From: Flagellimonas hymeniacidonis
GTDB lineage: Bacteria > Bacteroidota > Bacteroidia > Flavobacteriales > Flavobacteriaceae
NCBI RefSeq assembly: GCF_008040165.1
Contig: NZ_VRUR01000001.1
Coordinates: 566,458 to 630,457 of the forward strand
Length of the DNA: 64,000 bases
Reading direction: 5' to 3'
The position numbers and the translations under genes are program-made. The notes beneath the pieces were generated by a model. That model was not told the origin of the DNA and ran no database searches. It saw only the letters and a program-made list of their open reading frames with translations. Shown here piece after piece: positions 1 through 9,956 of the stretch. The first letter of the stretch is position 1; each line of letters starts with the position of its first letter.

Positions 1-526
1 CGTAAAGAGCTCCCTCTGCTGAACCAAACCAAACCTTATTATCAAAAGGGATTATGGTATTGATTCTTACCGGTTTCCCTTCAATGGATAAACTGTCTCT
101 AAAATGAACATATCTGCCATTCTTTCCAAACTGGGTAAGTTCACCATTATAGGTGGCCAGCCAAAAGTTGCTCTTTTTATCCTTTTTAAAGAATACCCTT
201 CTTTTATTCGCAAATTCGTATCCAAAAATTTTAGAATAGGATGTAAAGGTAAAATCATATCCATTATACTTATAAATACCATCAAAGGAAGTAATAAGGA
301 TGTTACCTAAACTGTCATTTTCTATTGATGAAGAGGCCTGAAATACCCTTTCAAAGTGAATAAAATTATTGAGTTCCTGACTTTGCGCTAATTGAAGAAA
401 AAATAGACTCAAAAAGCAACATAAACCTCGGTTCAAACGAAACCCTTCCTTAAACTTTGTTACAAAGCATTTAAAAAAACCTCCGGTGTCTGTAATTAAT
501 CCGATTGCCATTCTTTCATCTCCCAT
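1..526 (-). CDS. Propeller-type sensor/regulator, N-terminal part (cut by left edge)
   Basis: This reading frame is open from the left edge back to an ATG at 526 (a second ATG lies at 511). After a long N-terminal stretch comes a hydrophobic signal-like segment (CCFLSLFFLQLAQSQ). Then follow repeats with the pattern of two-component regulator propeller units, for example DSLGNILITSFDGIYKYNG and SNFWLATYNG. Such proteins carry a periplasmic propeller followed by a kinase, hybrid kinase or DNA-binding output, none of which is visible here. It is divergent from the GH109/susCD operon, the usual place for the sensor that controls a glycan utilisation locus. The exact start and the output domain are uncertain. 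Confidence 0.68.
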   Translation of the reverse strand, partial: MGDERMAIGLITDTGGFFKCFVTKFKEGFRLNRGLCCFLSLFFLQLAQSQELNNFIHFERVFQASSSIENDSLGNILITSFDGIYKYNGYDFTFTSYSKIFGYEFANKRRVFFKKDKKSNFWLATYNGELTQFGKNGRYVHFRDSLSIEGKPVRINTIIPFDNKVWFGSAEGALY

Positions 527-871
527 TTCGACAGCTATTTTAGATACTATCAATCAATACATTTCCATAATCAATCGATAAACCTTACCCAAATTACATT
601 TTTTTTCTTTAAACATGAGCATTTTAAAATCAAATAAATACAATTAATGTGTACGATAACATTTTAAAATGTTATCGTACACATTAATTTATGAAACTTT
701 GACCTCCTTATCTTCCAAAATGAACCATTTTGAAAGGGAAAAAGGACTGAAAGCAGAAAAAATAGGTGGTCTTAGACTAAAATGTATACCCTTTCCCTGG
801 ACAGTTATACCAATATTTGAAGAGGAACAAATTAGCAACAATATTAATTAAAGATACCTCTAGATATCAAT
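527..871. other. Divergent intergenic control region
   Basis: This 345-bp AT-rich gap separates two divergent genes. It contains the perfect palindrome at 642-689. A 60-codon plus-strand frame (669-851) starts inside the palindrome and has no recognisable similarity or clear ribosome binding site, so I do not call it. I see no confident TAnnTTTG promoter. Confidence 0.6.
642..689. promoter_or_regulatory. Perfect 48-bp palindrome with two LacI-type operator dyads
   Basis: Bases 642-689 pair perfectly about the axis at 665/666. Each arm holds an 18-bp imperfect dyad centred on CG: AATGTGTACGATAACATT at 646-663 and its reverse complement at 668-685. This is the style of LacI/GalR-family operators. 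The two dyad centres are 22 bp apart, about two helical turns. The flanking genes are transcribed away from it, so it is not a terminator for either. An operator is my inference; no LacI-family gene is in the window. Confidence 0.6.
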
Positions 872-2230
872 ATGAATTCAAGAAGAAATTTTGTCAAAAA
901 ATCTGCACTGGCCAGTACCGGATTGGCCCTTGCTCCTAGTATTTCCTTTGGTATTACAAAAGGATCCAACGCAGCCAAATTAAATATTGGACTTATTGGA
1001 GTTGGCTTGCGAGGAACAAATCATTTAAACAACCTACTGCTTAGAGATGATATAAATGTAGTCGCCATTTGTGATGTAGATGATGCAAGGATACAATTAG
1101 GTTTGGATATTATCTCCAAAAAGGGTGCGGCCAAACCAAAAGTATTTGGGAAGAATGAATATGACTACAAAAACTTACTTGAACTGGACGAGTTGGATGC
1201 GGTAATAATAGCCACTCCATGGTTGTGGCATACCCGAATGGCAAAAGATTCAATGCTCGCCGGAAAGTATACAGGTTTGGAAGTTTCGGCCGCTAATACC
1301 CTTGAAGAGTGCTGGGACTTGGTTAATACCCATGAACAAACCGGAACACATTTAATGATTTTGGAAAATGTCAATTACAGAAGAGATGTATTGGCTGTGC
1401 TCAACATGGTAAAACAAAATGTCTTCGGAGAAATGGTACACTATAGATGTGGCTACCAACATGATCTTAGAGGAGTACTCTTTAATGACGGAAAAACTGC
1501 CTATGGCAAAGGTGTGGAATTTGGTGAAAAGGGAATCTCAGAATCCAAGTGGCGTACACAACATTCACTATTACGAAATGGAGACTTTTACCCCACTCAT
1601 GGAATAGGACCCATAGCTCCAATGGCCGATATCAATCGTGGAAATCGATTTTTAACGATAACCTCACATGCTACCAATGCAGTTGGATTCAAGGATTATA
1701 TAACCAAACTTGGTGGTGAAGAACATCCCAACACTAAATTAAAATGGAAGCAAGGTGATGTAGTAACAAGTACCATTGAAACCTCAAATGGAGAAACAAT
1801 CATCATAACCAATGACTGTAATCTACCTAGACCATATTCCCTAGGATTCCGTGTACAAGGCGCCAAAGGCTTATGGGAAGTAGATGGAAACCGTATTTAC
1901 GTTGAAGGGAAATCAAAACCACATCGCTGGGATGAAGCCAATCAATGGTTGGAAAAATATGATCACCCCCTATGGAAAAAGTACGGAACCTACGCCAAAG
2001 GAGCGGGTCATGGCGGAATGGATTTCTTTGTAATCAATGCCTTTGTACAATCAGCTAAGCAAAATATTGCGCCTCCTATGGATGCCTACGACGCCGCAGC
2101 TTGGAGTGCTATTACTCCACTTTCTGAACTTTCCATTGCCAATAATGGTGAACCACAGGATTTTCCAGACTTCACTCGTGGAAATTGGATAAAAAGAAAA
2201 CCCTACAATTGGATTAAGGATTCTTATTAA
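872..2230 (+). CDS. GH109-like glycosidase (Gfo/Idh/MocA fold), Tat-exported
   Basis: The 452-residue protein begins with a twin-arginine signal (SRRNFVK at residues 3-9, then a hydrophobic stretch). A Rossmann nucleotide-binding motif follows (GLIGVGLRG, about residues 40-48). The family signatures GYQHDLR, YPTHGIGP, RPYSLGFRVQG and HGGMDFF match the GH109 group, NAD-dependent alpha-N-acetylgalactosaminidases that use a tightly bound cofactor. The Tyr in ENVNYRRD and the His in YPTHG match residues I recall as proposed catalytic in that family. It lies 57 bp before susC, so the enzyme probably acts in the periplasm on imported oligosaccharides. Some relatives are plain oxidoreductases, so GalNAc specificity is inferred. 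Confidence 0.85.
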   Translation: MNSRRNFVKKSALASTGLALAPSISFGITKGSNAAKLNIGLIGVGLRGTNHLNNLLLRDDINVVAICDVDDARIQLGLDIISKKGAAKPKVFGKNEYDYKNLLELDELDAVIIATPWLWHTRMAKDSMLAGKYTGLEVSAANTLEECWDLVNTHEQTGTHLMILENVNYRRDVLAVLNMVKQNVFGEMVHYRCGYQHDLRGVLFNDGKTAYGKGVEFGEKGISESKWRTQHSLLRNGDFYPTHGIGPIAPMADINRGNRFLTITSHATNAVGFKDYITKLGGEEHPNTKLKWKQGDVVTSTIETSNGETIIITNDCNLPRPYSLGFRVQGAKGLWEVDGNRIYVEGKSKPHRWDEANQWLEKYDHPLWKKYGTYAKGAGHGGMDFFVINAFVQSAKQNIAPPMDAYDAAAWSAITPLSELSIANNGEPQDFPDFTRGNWIKRKPYNWIKDSY

Positions 2231-2287
2231 AATTTAAACGCAAGCAAACTAGATAACCTAAGATTACTAACTAAAATCAAATGATTA

Positions 2288-5200
2288 ATGCAAAAACTGA
2301 AAACTAAATTCGTATTTCTAACGACTCTTGTTTTTTGTGGCATGCTATCCGCCCAAAATATCAAGGTGACAGGAAATGTAACAGATGTTGAAACCGGAAT
2401 GCCTATTCCAGGTGTTAGTGTCATAGAACAGAATACGACAAACGGCGTTGCCTCAGATTTTGATGGAAATTATGAAATAAATGTACCATCAGATGCGTCA
2501 TTGATTATAAGTTCAATTGGTTTTATTTCTCAAACCATACTTGTAAATGGACAAACCACAATAAATGTTTCTCTATCTCCCGATGTATCTCAATTGGACG
2601 AGGTAGTTGTAGTTGGTTTTGGCACGCAAAAGAGGGAAAACGTTACAGGGGCTACCTCTTATGTTCAACTTGATGAAATTATTAATGATCGTCCTATAGT
2701 AGATGCCACACAAGCCTTACAAGGTGTCGCTGCTGGATTACAGGTTGTACAAAATTCAGGACAACCCGGTAACAATACCACTTCAATAAACATTAGGGGT
2801 TTTACCTCAATCAATGGAGGATCTCCTTTGATTCTCATCAATAATGTCCCAGGTGATATTGAAGACCTTAACCCAAGGGATATTGAGTCCATATCGGTGC
2901 TTAAAGATGCCGCGGCCTCATCCATTTATGGTGCAAGGGCAGCTTTTGGGGTGGTACTCATTACCACAAAAGCTGCCAATCGTAATAAAAAAGTGAGTTT
3001 TAGTTATGATGTGACCACAAGTATTTCACGGGCTGTAGATCTTCCTGAAAAAGCTGCCACCAGACAATTTGTGGAGGCCCTCGATGATTTTGGCGTGAAT
3101 GCCTATTTTGCAGGCCAGAATGTGGATCGTTGGAAAGAACTATTGGATTTGTACGATGCCAATTCCAATGAACTTAATTTGGTCACAGACCCAATCAGTA
3201 ACAGAACCTATCCTATACACGATGATGGCGGACAACTATATCCCCTGGCAGATTCAGATATCATAGAAGATTTTATCAATAATTTTGGGTACTCTACCAT
3301 CCATAATTTTTCAGTATCGGGTGGTGGTGAGAAGATTGGTTACCGCTTAAGTACCGGTTACGCTTTTGAAGATGGTGTTATGGTCACGAGTAAAGATTCG
3401 TTCAAAAAATACAACATTAATGCCCAAATAGATGCCGATATTACTCCATCCCTTACATCTTCCTCCAACGTTTTGTTCCGTTCCAGTATCCAGTCCATAC
3501 CAGATGCTAGGTATAACGATGCAATTCAACAACGCATGTACGATCCTACAGGTTTTTTTGATGATGGAAGCGGGGTAGTTCTACCATTTGACAGTCCTGG
3601 GAATAGAGTACGTTTTACCGTTCCCGATAAAAGAGATGATGATAATTTACGTTTGTTCCAGCGTTTGGAATGGAAGCCCTTCAAGAATTTTTCAATTACA
3701 GGGGAATATACATATGAAAAGAACTTTATAAATCGAGTTGAAGTTAATAATGGCCAAAGGTTCTACAGCACTTTTAGGTTCAATCCAACCGTTCCTGAGG
3801 AAGATGCACTTCGCAATTCAAGTCTTAGAAAAGCACAGACAAACAGGATTTATAATGGTTTGAACATTTACGGAAAGTATGATTTGACCTTAGGTGACCA
3901 TAACTTCAATTTTCTTGCAGGTTTTAATAAGGAGGACGAAAAGCAAGATGTTTTTACGGCATTTAGAAATGACCTTATTGATCCAGAAACTCCAACCTTC
4001 AATTTAGCACAAGGAGAAGATTTCTTAATCACCGATTCTTTTTATGAATGGGCGGTAGTGGGTTATTTTGGTCGATTGAATTACAATCTCTTAGATCGTT
4101 ATTTCCTTGAAGGAAACCTACGTTATGATGGCTCTTCCCGATTTGCTTCGGGTAATAGATATTCATTGTTGCCCTCTGTGTCCATAGGCTGGGACATTAG
4201 CGAGGAACCATTTATGAAAAATGTGGACTTTATAAACCTATTAAAGCCTAGGGCCTCTTGGGGTAAGATAGGAAACCAAGAATATAGAAGGCCAGACAAT
4301 AATCAACAAGACTATTATCCTTCCATACCAGGATATGAAAGCTTTTTGGCAGAATGGATAAATCTAAGTGCGGACCAACGTTTTATAAGTTTTAACCCAG
4401 CTCAGTTGGTTAGTGATACTTTTACTTGGGAAGAAGTAGTTACCAAAAACTTGGGGTTGGATGCTAATTTTTTCAACAATCGGTTGAATACCTCTTTTGA
4501 TGTTTATGTACGTGAAACCAATGGTATGCTCAAGGCTGCCCTTCCGTTGCCTGCCATCCTGGGCACAGAAGCGCCTTTACAGAACGACGCCGATCTAGAA
4601 ACCACTGGATGGGAAGTACAAGTGGGCTGGCAAGATAAAATTGGTGACTTTACCTATGGTATAAACGTCAATGTTTTTGATAGCCAATCTAAAATAACTC
4701 GTTTTGAGGCATCCGAAAAATTGATTGGTCAATTTTATGAGGGTCATGAAATAGGTGAAATCTGGGGTTATGTTACCGATGGTTACTATACCGCTGATGA
4801 TTTTGTGTCCGGAACTTTGGACGCCGATTTATCTGGTCCTAACAGACAGTTGCTCGATGGCGTTCCCTTTCCGGAAAATGCTCCTGTTCCCTACCCTGGC
4901 GATGTAAAGTACAAAGATCTTAATGGTGATGGTATAATCACCGATGGAAACGGTACGACAGCTCCGCAGTTTGATGACAACGGAAACGTGATTGCAGATA
5001 CTGGTCCTGGTGATCGCAAACGTATTGGTAATAATACGAGAAGGTACCAATTTGGCATCAATGGTAATATGGCATACAAAGGATTTGATGTTTCTTTTGT
5101 CCTGAACGGAGTAGGACAACGAGATCGTTGGAGAGGTTTCACAACCGTAAATGGGGAGAATAGGCAACAAGATCTGGATTTGATTTTCCCTTATGTTTCA

Positions 5201-5584
5201 GTTTTTGATCATATCTATGCACATCAACTGGACTATTGGACACCAGATAATCAAGATTCCTTTTATCCAAGAATTTATGGTGATGCAAGTACCGGCAATA
5301 CGGATAGCAACTATGTGAGGAGCAGATTTGTACAAACCAAATACCTAAGTGATGAGAGTTACCTTAGAATTCAAAACATCACTTTGGGCTACTCATTTGA
5401 TTCCAATGTTTTAGAGCGTTTAAATGTAAACAAGCTAAGGGTTTTTCTAGCGGCCAACAACCCTTTTACCTTCGATAGATTGCAAAGGGGCCTAGATCCA
5501 GATCAATCGTTGACAGGCGCTGGTGTACGAACCAGATATCCCATATTGGCACAGTACTCTGTAGGTCTTAATGTATCATTCTAA
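2288..5584 (+). CDS. SusC/RagA-type TonB-dependent outer-membrane transporter
   Basis: This 1098-residue protein has a signal peptide ending near LSAQ. A carboxypeptidase-D regulatory-like domain follows (VTGNVTDVETGMPIPGVSV), then a TonB-box-like segment (LDEVVVVGFGTQKR). The plug domain (IRGFTSINGGSPLILINNVPG, DAAASSIYGARAAFGVVLIT) and a long beta-barrel come next, ending in the aromatic C-terminus LNVSF. It is the energised pore of a SusCD complex that imports oligosaccharides across the outer membrane. It is followed immediately by its SusD partner and preceded by the GH109 gene, all apparently one transcript. The length is typical of the family. Confidence 0.95.
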   Translation: MQKLKTKFVFLTTLVFCGMLSAQNIKVTGNVTDVETGMPIPGVSVIEQNTTNGVASDFDGNYEINVPSDASLIISSIGFISQTILVNGQTTINVSLSPDVSQLDEVVVVGFGTQKRENVTGATSYVQLDEIINDRPIVDATQALQGVAAGLQVVQNSGQPGNNTTSINIRGFTSINGGSPLILINNVPGDIEDLNPRDIESISVLKDAAASSIYGARAAFGVVLITTKAANRNKKVSFSYDVTTSISRAVDLPEKAATRQFVEALDDFGVNAYFAGQNVDRWKELLDLYDANSNELNLVTDPISNRTYPIHDDGGQLYPLADSDIIEDFINNFGYSTIHNFSVSGGGEKIGYRLSTGYAFEDGVMVTSKDSFKKYNINAQIDADITPSLTSSSNVLFRSSIQSIPDARYNDAIQQRMYDPTGFFDDGSGVVLPFDSPGNRVRFTVPDKRDDDNLRLFQRLEWKPFKNFSITGEYTYEKNFINRVEVNNGQRFYSTFRFNPTVPEEDALRNSSLRKAQTNRIYNGLNIYGKYDLTLGDHNFNFLAGFNKEDEKQDVFTAFRNDLIDPETPTFNLAQGEDFLITDSFYEWAVVGYFGRLNYNLLDRYFLEGNLRYDGSSRFASGNRYSLLPSVSIGWDISEEPFMKNVDFINLLKPRASWGKIGNQEYRRPDNNQQDYYPSIPGYESFLAEWINLSADQRFISFNPAQLVSDTFTWEEVVTKNLGLDANFFNNRLNTSFDVYVRETNGMLKAALPLPAILGTEAPLQNDADLETTGWEVQVGWQDKIGDFTYGINVNVFDSQSKITRFEASEKLIGQFYEGHEIGEIWGYVTDGYYTADDFVSGTLDADLSGPNRQLLDGVPFPENAPVPYPGDVKYKDLNGDGIITDGNGTTAPQFDDNGNVIADTGPGDRKRIGNNTRRYQFGINGNMAYKGFDVSFVLNGVGQRDRWRGFTTVNGENRQQDLDLIFPYVSVFDHIYAHQLDYWTPDNQDSFYPRIYGDASTGNTDSNYVRSRFVQTKYLSDESYLRIQNITLGYSFDSNVLERLNVNKLRVFLAANNPFTFDRLQRGLDPDQSLTGAGVRTRYPILAQYSVGLNVSF

Positions 5585-5594
5585 AAAAATTGAA

Positions 5595-7382
5595 ATGAAA
5601 AATTTGAAAAATATTTTTTGCTTAGCAAGCTTAATGCTGCTTTTGACCATAAGTTGCGATAGTGAATTGGAACTTGTTCCACAAGATGAGCTATCCGAGG
5701 CGACTATATTCAGTACTTATAACAACGTACGAACATATTCATGGAGTTTCTATGAGTTTTTTAACACCTTTCCCAGAAGTACTACTTGGGCGGCCACACT
5801 GGATTTGGATGGTGACCTTATGCAAAATGGCGGCAGCAGTGTCTCACGACCTTATATTGCTCAGAATATTGATATTCCCGCTAACAGTTCAGGAACCATT
5901 TATGGTAATTCTTATGCTAACATACGTCGTGTGAACATCATGTTGGGAAACATCGATGAATCCGAAATGGAAGAAGATGATATTGCCCATTGGAGAGGTG
6001 TAGGACTATTCTTTAGGGCTCATGAATTTTTTAATCTTTTAAGAACTTATGGAGGGGTGACTTGGTTGGAAAATGAGATTACCGATGCTGACACAGATAT
6101 ATTGAATGCTCCCAGGGATTCAAGAGATCTTGTGGCAAACAATATATTGAGAGACTTACTTGAGGCCATTGCTACCATTAAAGAAGAAGGTGATGGCCCC
6201 AATACAGTAAACTCTGATGTTGCCAGAGCGCTATTGGCACGTTTTGCTCTTTTTGAAGGTACATGGCGCAAATACCATGGACTTGGTGATCAGGATAAAT
6301 TCCTAAATGCAGCAATACAAGCTTCCTCAGAGCTAATTGACAAATATCCAAGCATACACCCTAGCTACGATCGCGTTTTTAACAGTATTGATCTTGCTGG
6401 CATTGAAGGGATATTGCTCTACAAACACTATGTAATTGATGAATTAACCCATACTGTTTCAACAAATACCAGGTCAACCAATAACAAATACGACATTACC
6501 CGAAAAGGAATTAATAAGTTTTTGACCAAAAATGGTCTTCCAGTTGCCAATCCAACTAATACCCAGTTTCAAGGAGATCAAGACTTTTATGCAGAATTCA
6601 GAGATCGGGATGACCGTTTACTTCTTATGAGTCCGCCTCCATATAGGGTAAATGGAGATGGAACCCAGAACTGGACTCCCACAGGCAATCCCGCCGATGA
6701 GGAATATTTTCCAATACTTGCGGCTATAACAGGTGGCTTTCCTTACAAAGAATTACCTGACAGAAACTGGTCCAAAAGAGTTACCGGTGAAGTTCCCAAT
6801 TTTGACAGGTTAGTTCCTACGCAAACTGGAAATGGGTATCGTTTTTGGAAGATTTGGAACGATCACAATGATGCGGTATCATCTAGGGATTTAAATGATG
6901 ACCCCATATTCAGAATGGGAGAGATACTTCTTATCTACGCAGAGGCAAAATTTGAGGCAGGTGATTTTGATCAGGCTACGGCAGATTTGACAATTAATCA
7001 ACTTAGACAGCGAGGAGGTGTAGCAGCCATGACAATTGCTTCAATTACCGCAGATTTTGACCCAACCAGAGATCCTGATGTTGATCCTGTTTTGTTCGAA
7101 ATAAGACGTGAGAGAGCGGTTGAAATGATGGGGGAAGGCGTCCGAAGGGACGATTTACGAAGATGGAAAAAAATGGATTACGCCACGGAAGTAAAATTGG
7201 GAAGGTGGATACGACAATCGGATTATACCCAAACGATACCAATTCAGAACAATGCAGCAGAAGGTTATGTGCAATTGATTCCCATTGCACCGCCAGCTTT
7301 CCCCGATTATTACTATTTATTTCCACTACCGGCGGACCAATTGGTCCTAAACCCAAATCTTGAACAAAACCCTGGGTGGTAA
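5595..7382 (+). CDS. SusD/RagB-type surface glycan-binding lipoprotein
   Basis: The protein is about 595 residues. I use the ATG at 5595, because the upstream ATG at 5571 lies inside susC and would spoil the signal peptide. The lipobox reads LLLTISC, giving an outer-membrane lipoprotein with an acidic CDSELELVPQDELSE start. Typical SusD features include TPR-like helices, the MGEILLIYAEAKFEAG segment, the FEIRRERAVEMMGEGVRRDDLRRW motif and a C-terminal PLPADQLVLNPNLEQNPGW. It caps the SusC barrel and binds the substrate. The gap after susC is only 10 bp. Confidence 0.95.
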   Translation: MKNLKNIFCLASLMLLLTISCDSELELVPQDELSEATIFSTYNNVRTYSWSFYEFFNTFPRSTTWAATLDLDGDLMQNGGSSVSRPYIAQNIDIPANSSGTIYGNSYANIRRVNIMLGNIDESEMEEDDIAHWRGVGLFFRAHEFFNLLRTYGGVTWLENEITDADTDILNAPRDSRDLVANNILRDLLEAIATIKEEGDGPNTVNSDVARALLARFALFEGTWRKYHGLGDQDKFLNAAIQASSELIDKYPSIHPSYDRVFNSIDLAGIEGILLYKHYVIDELTHTVSTNTRSTNNKYDITRKGINKFLTKNGLPVANPTNTQFQGDQDFYAEFRDRDDRLLLMSPPPYRVNGDGTQNWTPTGNPADEEYFPILAAITGGFPYKELPDRNWSKRVTGEVPNFDRLVPTQTGNGYRFWKIWNDHNDAVSSRDLNDDPIFRMGEILLIYAEAKFEAGDFDQATADLTINQLRQRGGVAAMTIASITADFDPTRDPDVDPVLFEIRRERAVEMMGEGVRRDDLRRWKKMDYATEVKLGRWIRQSDYTQTIPIQNNAAEGYVQLIPIAPPAFPDYYYLFPLPADQLVLNPNLEQNPGW

Positions 7383-7405
7383 ACCAAACTAAAAATCGAC
7401 AAAAC

Positions 7406-8386
7406 ATGAAAAGTAATACTATAGTTTTAATGATGAGAAGTTTTGGTCCTATGGCCATATTCCTATTGACCTTAGGCTCATGTGCGCGTAATGATGATGG
7501 CTATCCTGAAACCATCGATATTGATCCAGCCAAGTTACCCGAAGTATCTTTCACCGCATCAACTACTTTGGTTATGCAAGACGAATCGGTAACTTTTGAA
7601 GATACCTCGACCAAGGAACCAATTTTATATACTTGGGAATTTGAAGGAGGAAGTCCAACCAGAAGCACGGTGTCCAATCCTGTGGTTACCTATCCAGTAG
7701 TAGGTACCTTTAGGGTATCCCTTAAAGTCCGCAATGAATTTGGAGCAGCTGAGGTTGTACAAGAAAACTTTATTACCGTTGAAGGTATACCAATTGATCC
7801 TGCCGTTACGGTACTTCTCAATTTAGATGATAGCCTTCTCAATGAGGGTTCCGCGGGTGGTGCCGCAATTTCAGCGGGGACGCCAGCATACGCCACTGGC
7901 GTGGATGGTCAGGCGTATTCTTTTGATGGAACAAATAACCTAACCCTTCAAGGGTATACTGGAATAAACGGAGCAGCTCCAAGAACTGTAGCTGCTTGGG
8001 TAAATACTACCAGCACAACTAGGGAAACCATCACCCATTGGGGTGCGCAGGCTATTGGTAGTCGAGCCTCATTTGTTATGAATGGATCTGGAGTTATCCG
8101 CTACGAGGTTGCCGGTGGTGGAATTAACAGTGTTTCTACTGTAAATGATGGAGCTTGGCATCATGTAGCCCATACCTACGATGGTTCAACTGTTAGGTTA
8201 TATATTGATGGAGTCGAGGATGTTTTTTGGGATACGACAATAATCAATACAGGTGTGGGTGGTGAAACAGATGTAGAAATAGGTGCCCAACTCGGAAGCA
8301 ATATTTTTGATGGATTGATTGATCAGGTATATATATACAATAGGGCTTTGTCCGCAGCAGAAATTCTAACATTGTCACAGCAATAA
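7406..8386 (+). CDS. PKD + LamG-like lipoprotein (probable surface glycan-binding protein)
   Basis: About 326 residues. The start at 7406 places a clean signal and lipobox (FLLTLGSC) at the N-terminus; the earlier frame start at 7376 overlaps susD. A PKD-type domain follows (SVTFEDTSTKEPILYTWEFEGG, roughly residues 45-125). A concanavalin/LamG-3-like fold comes next (WVNTTSTTRETITHWG, WHHVAHTYDGSTVRLYIDG, GLIDQVYIYNRALSAAEI, residues 130-320). Its position after susD is where SusE/F-like surface glycan-binding proteins sit. It has no visible catalytic motif, so a binding role is inferred from architecture and context. Confidence 0.85.
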   Translation: MKSNTIVLMMRSFGPMAIFLLTLGSCARNDDGYPETIDIDPAKLPEVSFTASTTLVMQDESVTFEDTSTKEPILYTWEFEGGSPTRSTVSNPVVTYPVVGTFRVSLKVRNEFGAAEVVQENFITVEGIPIDPAVTVLLNLDDSLLNEGSAGGAAISAGTPAYATGVDGQAYSFDGTNNLTLQGYTGINGAAPRTVAAWVNTTSTTRETITHWGAQAIGSRASFVMNGSGVIRYEVAGGGINSVSTVNDGAWHHVAHTYDGSTVRLYIDGVEDVFWDTTIINTGVGGETDVEIGAQLGSNIFDGLIDQVYIYNRALSAAEILTLSQQ

Positions 8387-8430
8387 ATATTAAGATAATA
8401 GTTTAGTTTGAGTTAGTTCTTTTGTAAAGA

Positions 8431-8481
8431 TGCCCGAAAACGTTCCCCCAATAGGTTGGTTGTTCGGGCATTCTTTCTTTT
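8431..8481 (+). terminator. Probable intrinsic terminator after the susCD operon
   Basis: The inverted repeat TGCCCGAA (8431-8438) and TTCGGGCA (8463-8470) is followed by a pyrimidine-rich TTCTTTCTTTT tract. It sits between the LamG lipoprotein gene and the first sulfatase. The loop is fairly long (24 nt), so some read-through into the sulfatase genes is possible. Confidence 0.65.
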
Positions 8482-8523
8482 AAGGGATTTAACCCACCCT
8501 ATGATACCATTAGACATAATTTC

Positions 8524-9945
8524 ATGAGAATTAAGATTGTAATATTTGTAAATATCTTTTTTGGTTTGGTGGGATGTCAAACAAGTCAGCCGTCAAATAC
8601 CTCTACCCAGACCAAACCCAATATCATAATAATAAATATAGATGATATGGGATGGGGAGAACCTTCATATATGGATGGTGATTTTTATGAAACTCCCACA
8701 ATAGATGCCCTATCTAAGCAAGGAACTATATTTACCAATGCCTACGCGGCGGCAGCTAATTGTGCGCCGAGCAGGGCAAGTTTAATGACCGGAAAATGGA
8801 CCCAACGACATGGGATTTTTACTGTTGGAAGCTCCGAAAGAGGAAAATCCAAGGACCGAAAATTAATTCCAACAGTTAATAAGACGAATATATCCGAAGA
8901 GTTTTTATTGATTCCTGAATTGCTTAAAAAAAATGGCTACCATACCATTCATGCAGGAAAATGGCACTTGTCCGACAACCCCTTGCAAAATGGATTCGAC
9001 ACGAATATAGGTGGAAGTTATGCCGGACACCCATCAAGTTACTACGCTCCCTATAAAAATTTAGATATCACAGCTCCGAAGGGTGAACGCTTAACCGGGG
9101 TCATTATGGATAGGCTTATTGACTCTATAGAAAACAAGGATAAACCATTCTTTGTTAATTATGCTCCCTATGCCGTGCATACCCCTATTCAACCCATAGA
9201 TTCCTTATTGGAAAAATATCAGAACAAAGAGAAAATTGAAGGAAGAAGCAATCCCAAATATGCGACCATGATTGAGGATGTGGATACTAATATTGGGAAA
9301 TTAATTTCATTCTTAAAACAAACAGATCGTCTTAAGAACACCATTATCATATTTACATCGGACAACGGGGGGTTGTTTTATGTTAGCAACCAACACCCTT
9401 TAAGATCAGGTAAAGGGAGTTACTATGAAGGAGGTATTAGAGTGCCTTTTTTCATTATTTGGGAAGGCAAAATTGATAGGAGTAAAGTAGATAAGACCCC
9501 TATTTCCCATCTAGATATCTACCCCACCTTGTTGGAGATTGCTGATATTGATTCACCTGGCAATTTAAGATTGGATGGAAAGAGCTTACATCCTATCCTA
9601 TTAAAAAAGGAAGTTTTGGAAACACGTCCCCTATTCTGGCACTTTCCTGTTTATTTACAGGCCATCACAAAGGAAAATGAGAATCGTGATCCAAAGTTTA
9701 GAACACGTCCAGGGTCGGTGGTCCAATATGGCAAGTGGAAACTGCACCATTATTTTGAAGATAACGCCTTGGAACTTTACAATTTAGAAGATGATCTGGG
9801 AGAAAGAAACAATTTAGTCAAAGCCATGCCGGAAAAAGCTGAGGAATTATTTGGGTTATTGGAAATATGGAGAGCCGATACCAACGCCCCAACACCACAT
9901 GAAATCAATGAAGCATATCAAGAACCAACCATAAAAAGGTCGTGA
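8524..9945 (+). CDS. Lipoprotein sulfatase (formylglycine type, S1 family)
   Basis: This 473-residue protein has a lipobox (FFGLVGC, Cys18) and a type I sulfatase domain. The metal site motif INIDDMGWGEPS comes first. The modification signature CAPSRASLMTG has Cys80 as the residue converted to formylglycine. Further family motifs are AGKWHLS, FTSDNGG and SGKGSYYEGGIRVPF. It would remove sulfate esters from the glycan outside the cytoplasm. It is in the same direction as the SusCD operon and overlaps or nearly abuts the next gene. The substrate position of the sulfate cannot be read from sequence. The sulfatase-modifying enzyme is not in the window. Confidence 0.93.
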   Translation: MRIKIVIFVNIFFGLVGCQTSQPSNTSTQTKPNIIIINIDDMGWGEPSYMDGDFYETPTIDALSKQGTIFTNAYAAAANCAPSRASLMTGKWTQRHGIFTVGSSERGKSKDRKLIPTVNKTNISEEFLLIPELLKKNGYHTIHAGKWHLSDNPLQNGFDTNIGGSYAGHPSSYYAPYKNLDITAPKGERLTGVIMDRLIDSIENKDKPFFVNYAPYAVHTPIQPIDSLLEKYQNKEKIEGRSNPKYATMIEDVDTNIGKLISFLKQTDRLKNTIIIFTSDNGGLFYVSNQHPLRSGKGSYYEGGIRVPFFIIWEGKIDRSKVDKTPISHLDIYPTLLEIADIDSPGNLRLDGKSLHPILLKKEVLETRPLFWHFPVYLQAITKENENRDPKFRTRPGSVVQYGKWKLHHYFEDNALELYNLEDDLGERNNLVKAMPEKAEELFGLLEIWRADTNAPTPHEINEAYQEPTIKRS

Positions 9946-9956
9946 ATACAAACACC

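Noticed and set aside
67..310. Short frames on both strands near the left edge
   Set aside because: They overlap the propeller-protein frame, which alone shows the family pattern and a signal segment.
669..851. A 60-codon plus-strand frame in the divergent gap
   Set aside because: It starts inside the 48-bp palindrome, has no recognisable protein features and lacks a convincing ribosome binding site.
4829..5170. Two minus-strand frames of 83-113 codons inside susC
   Set aside because: No family features, and the plus-strand frame is clearly a SusC barrel.
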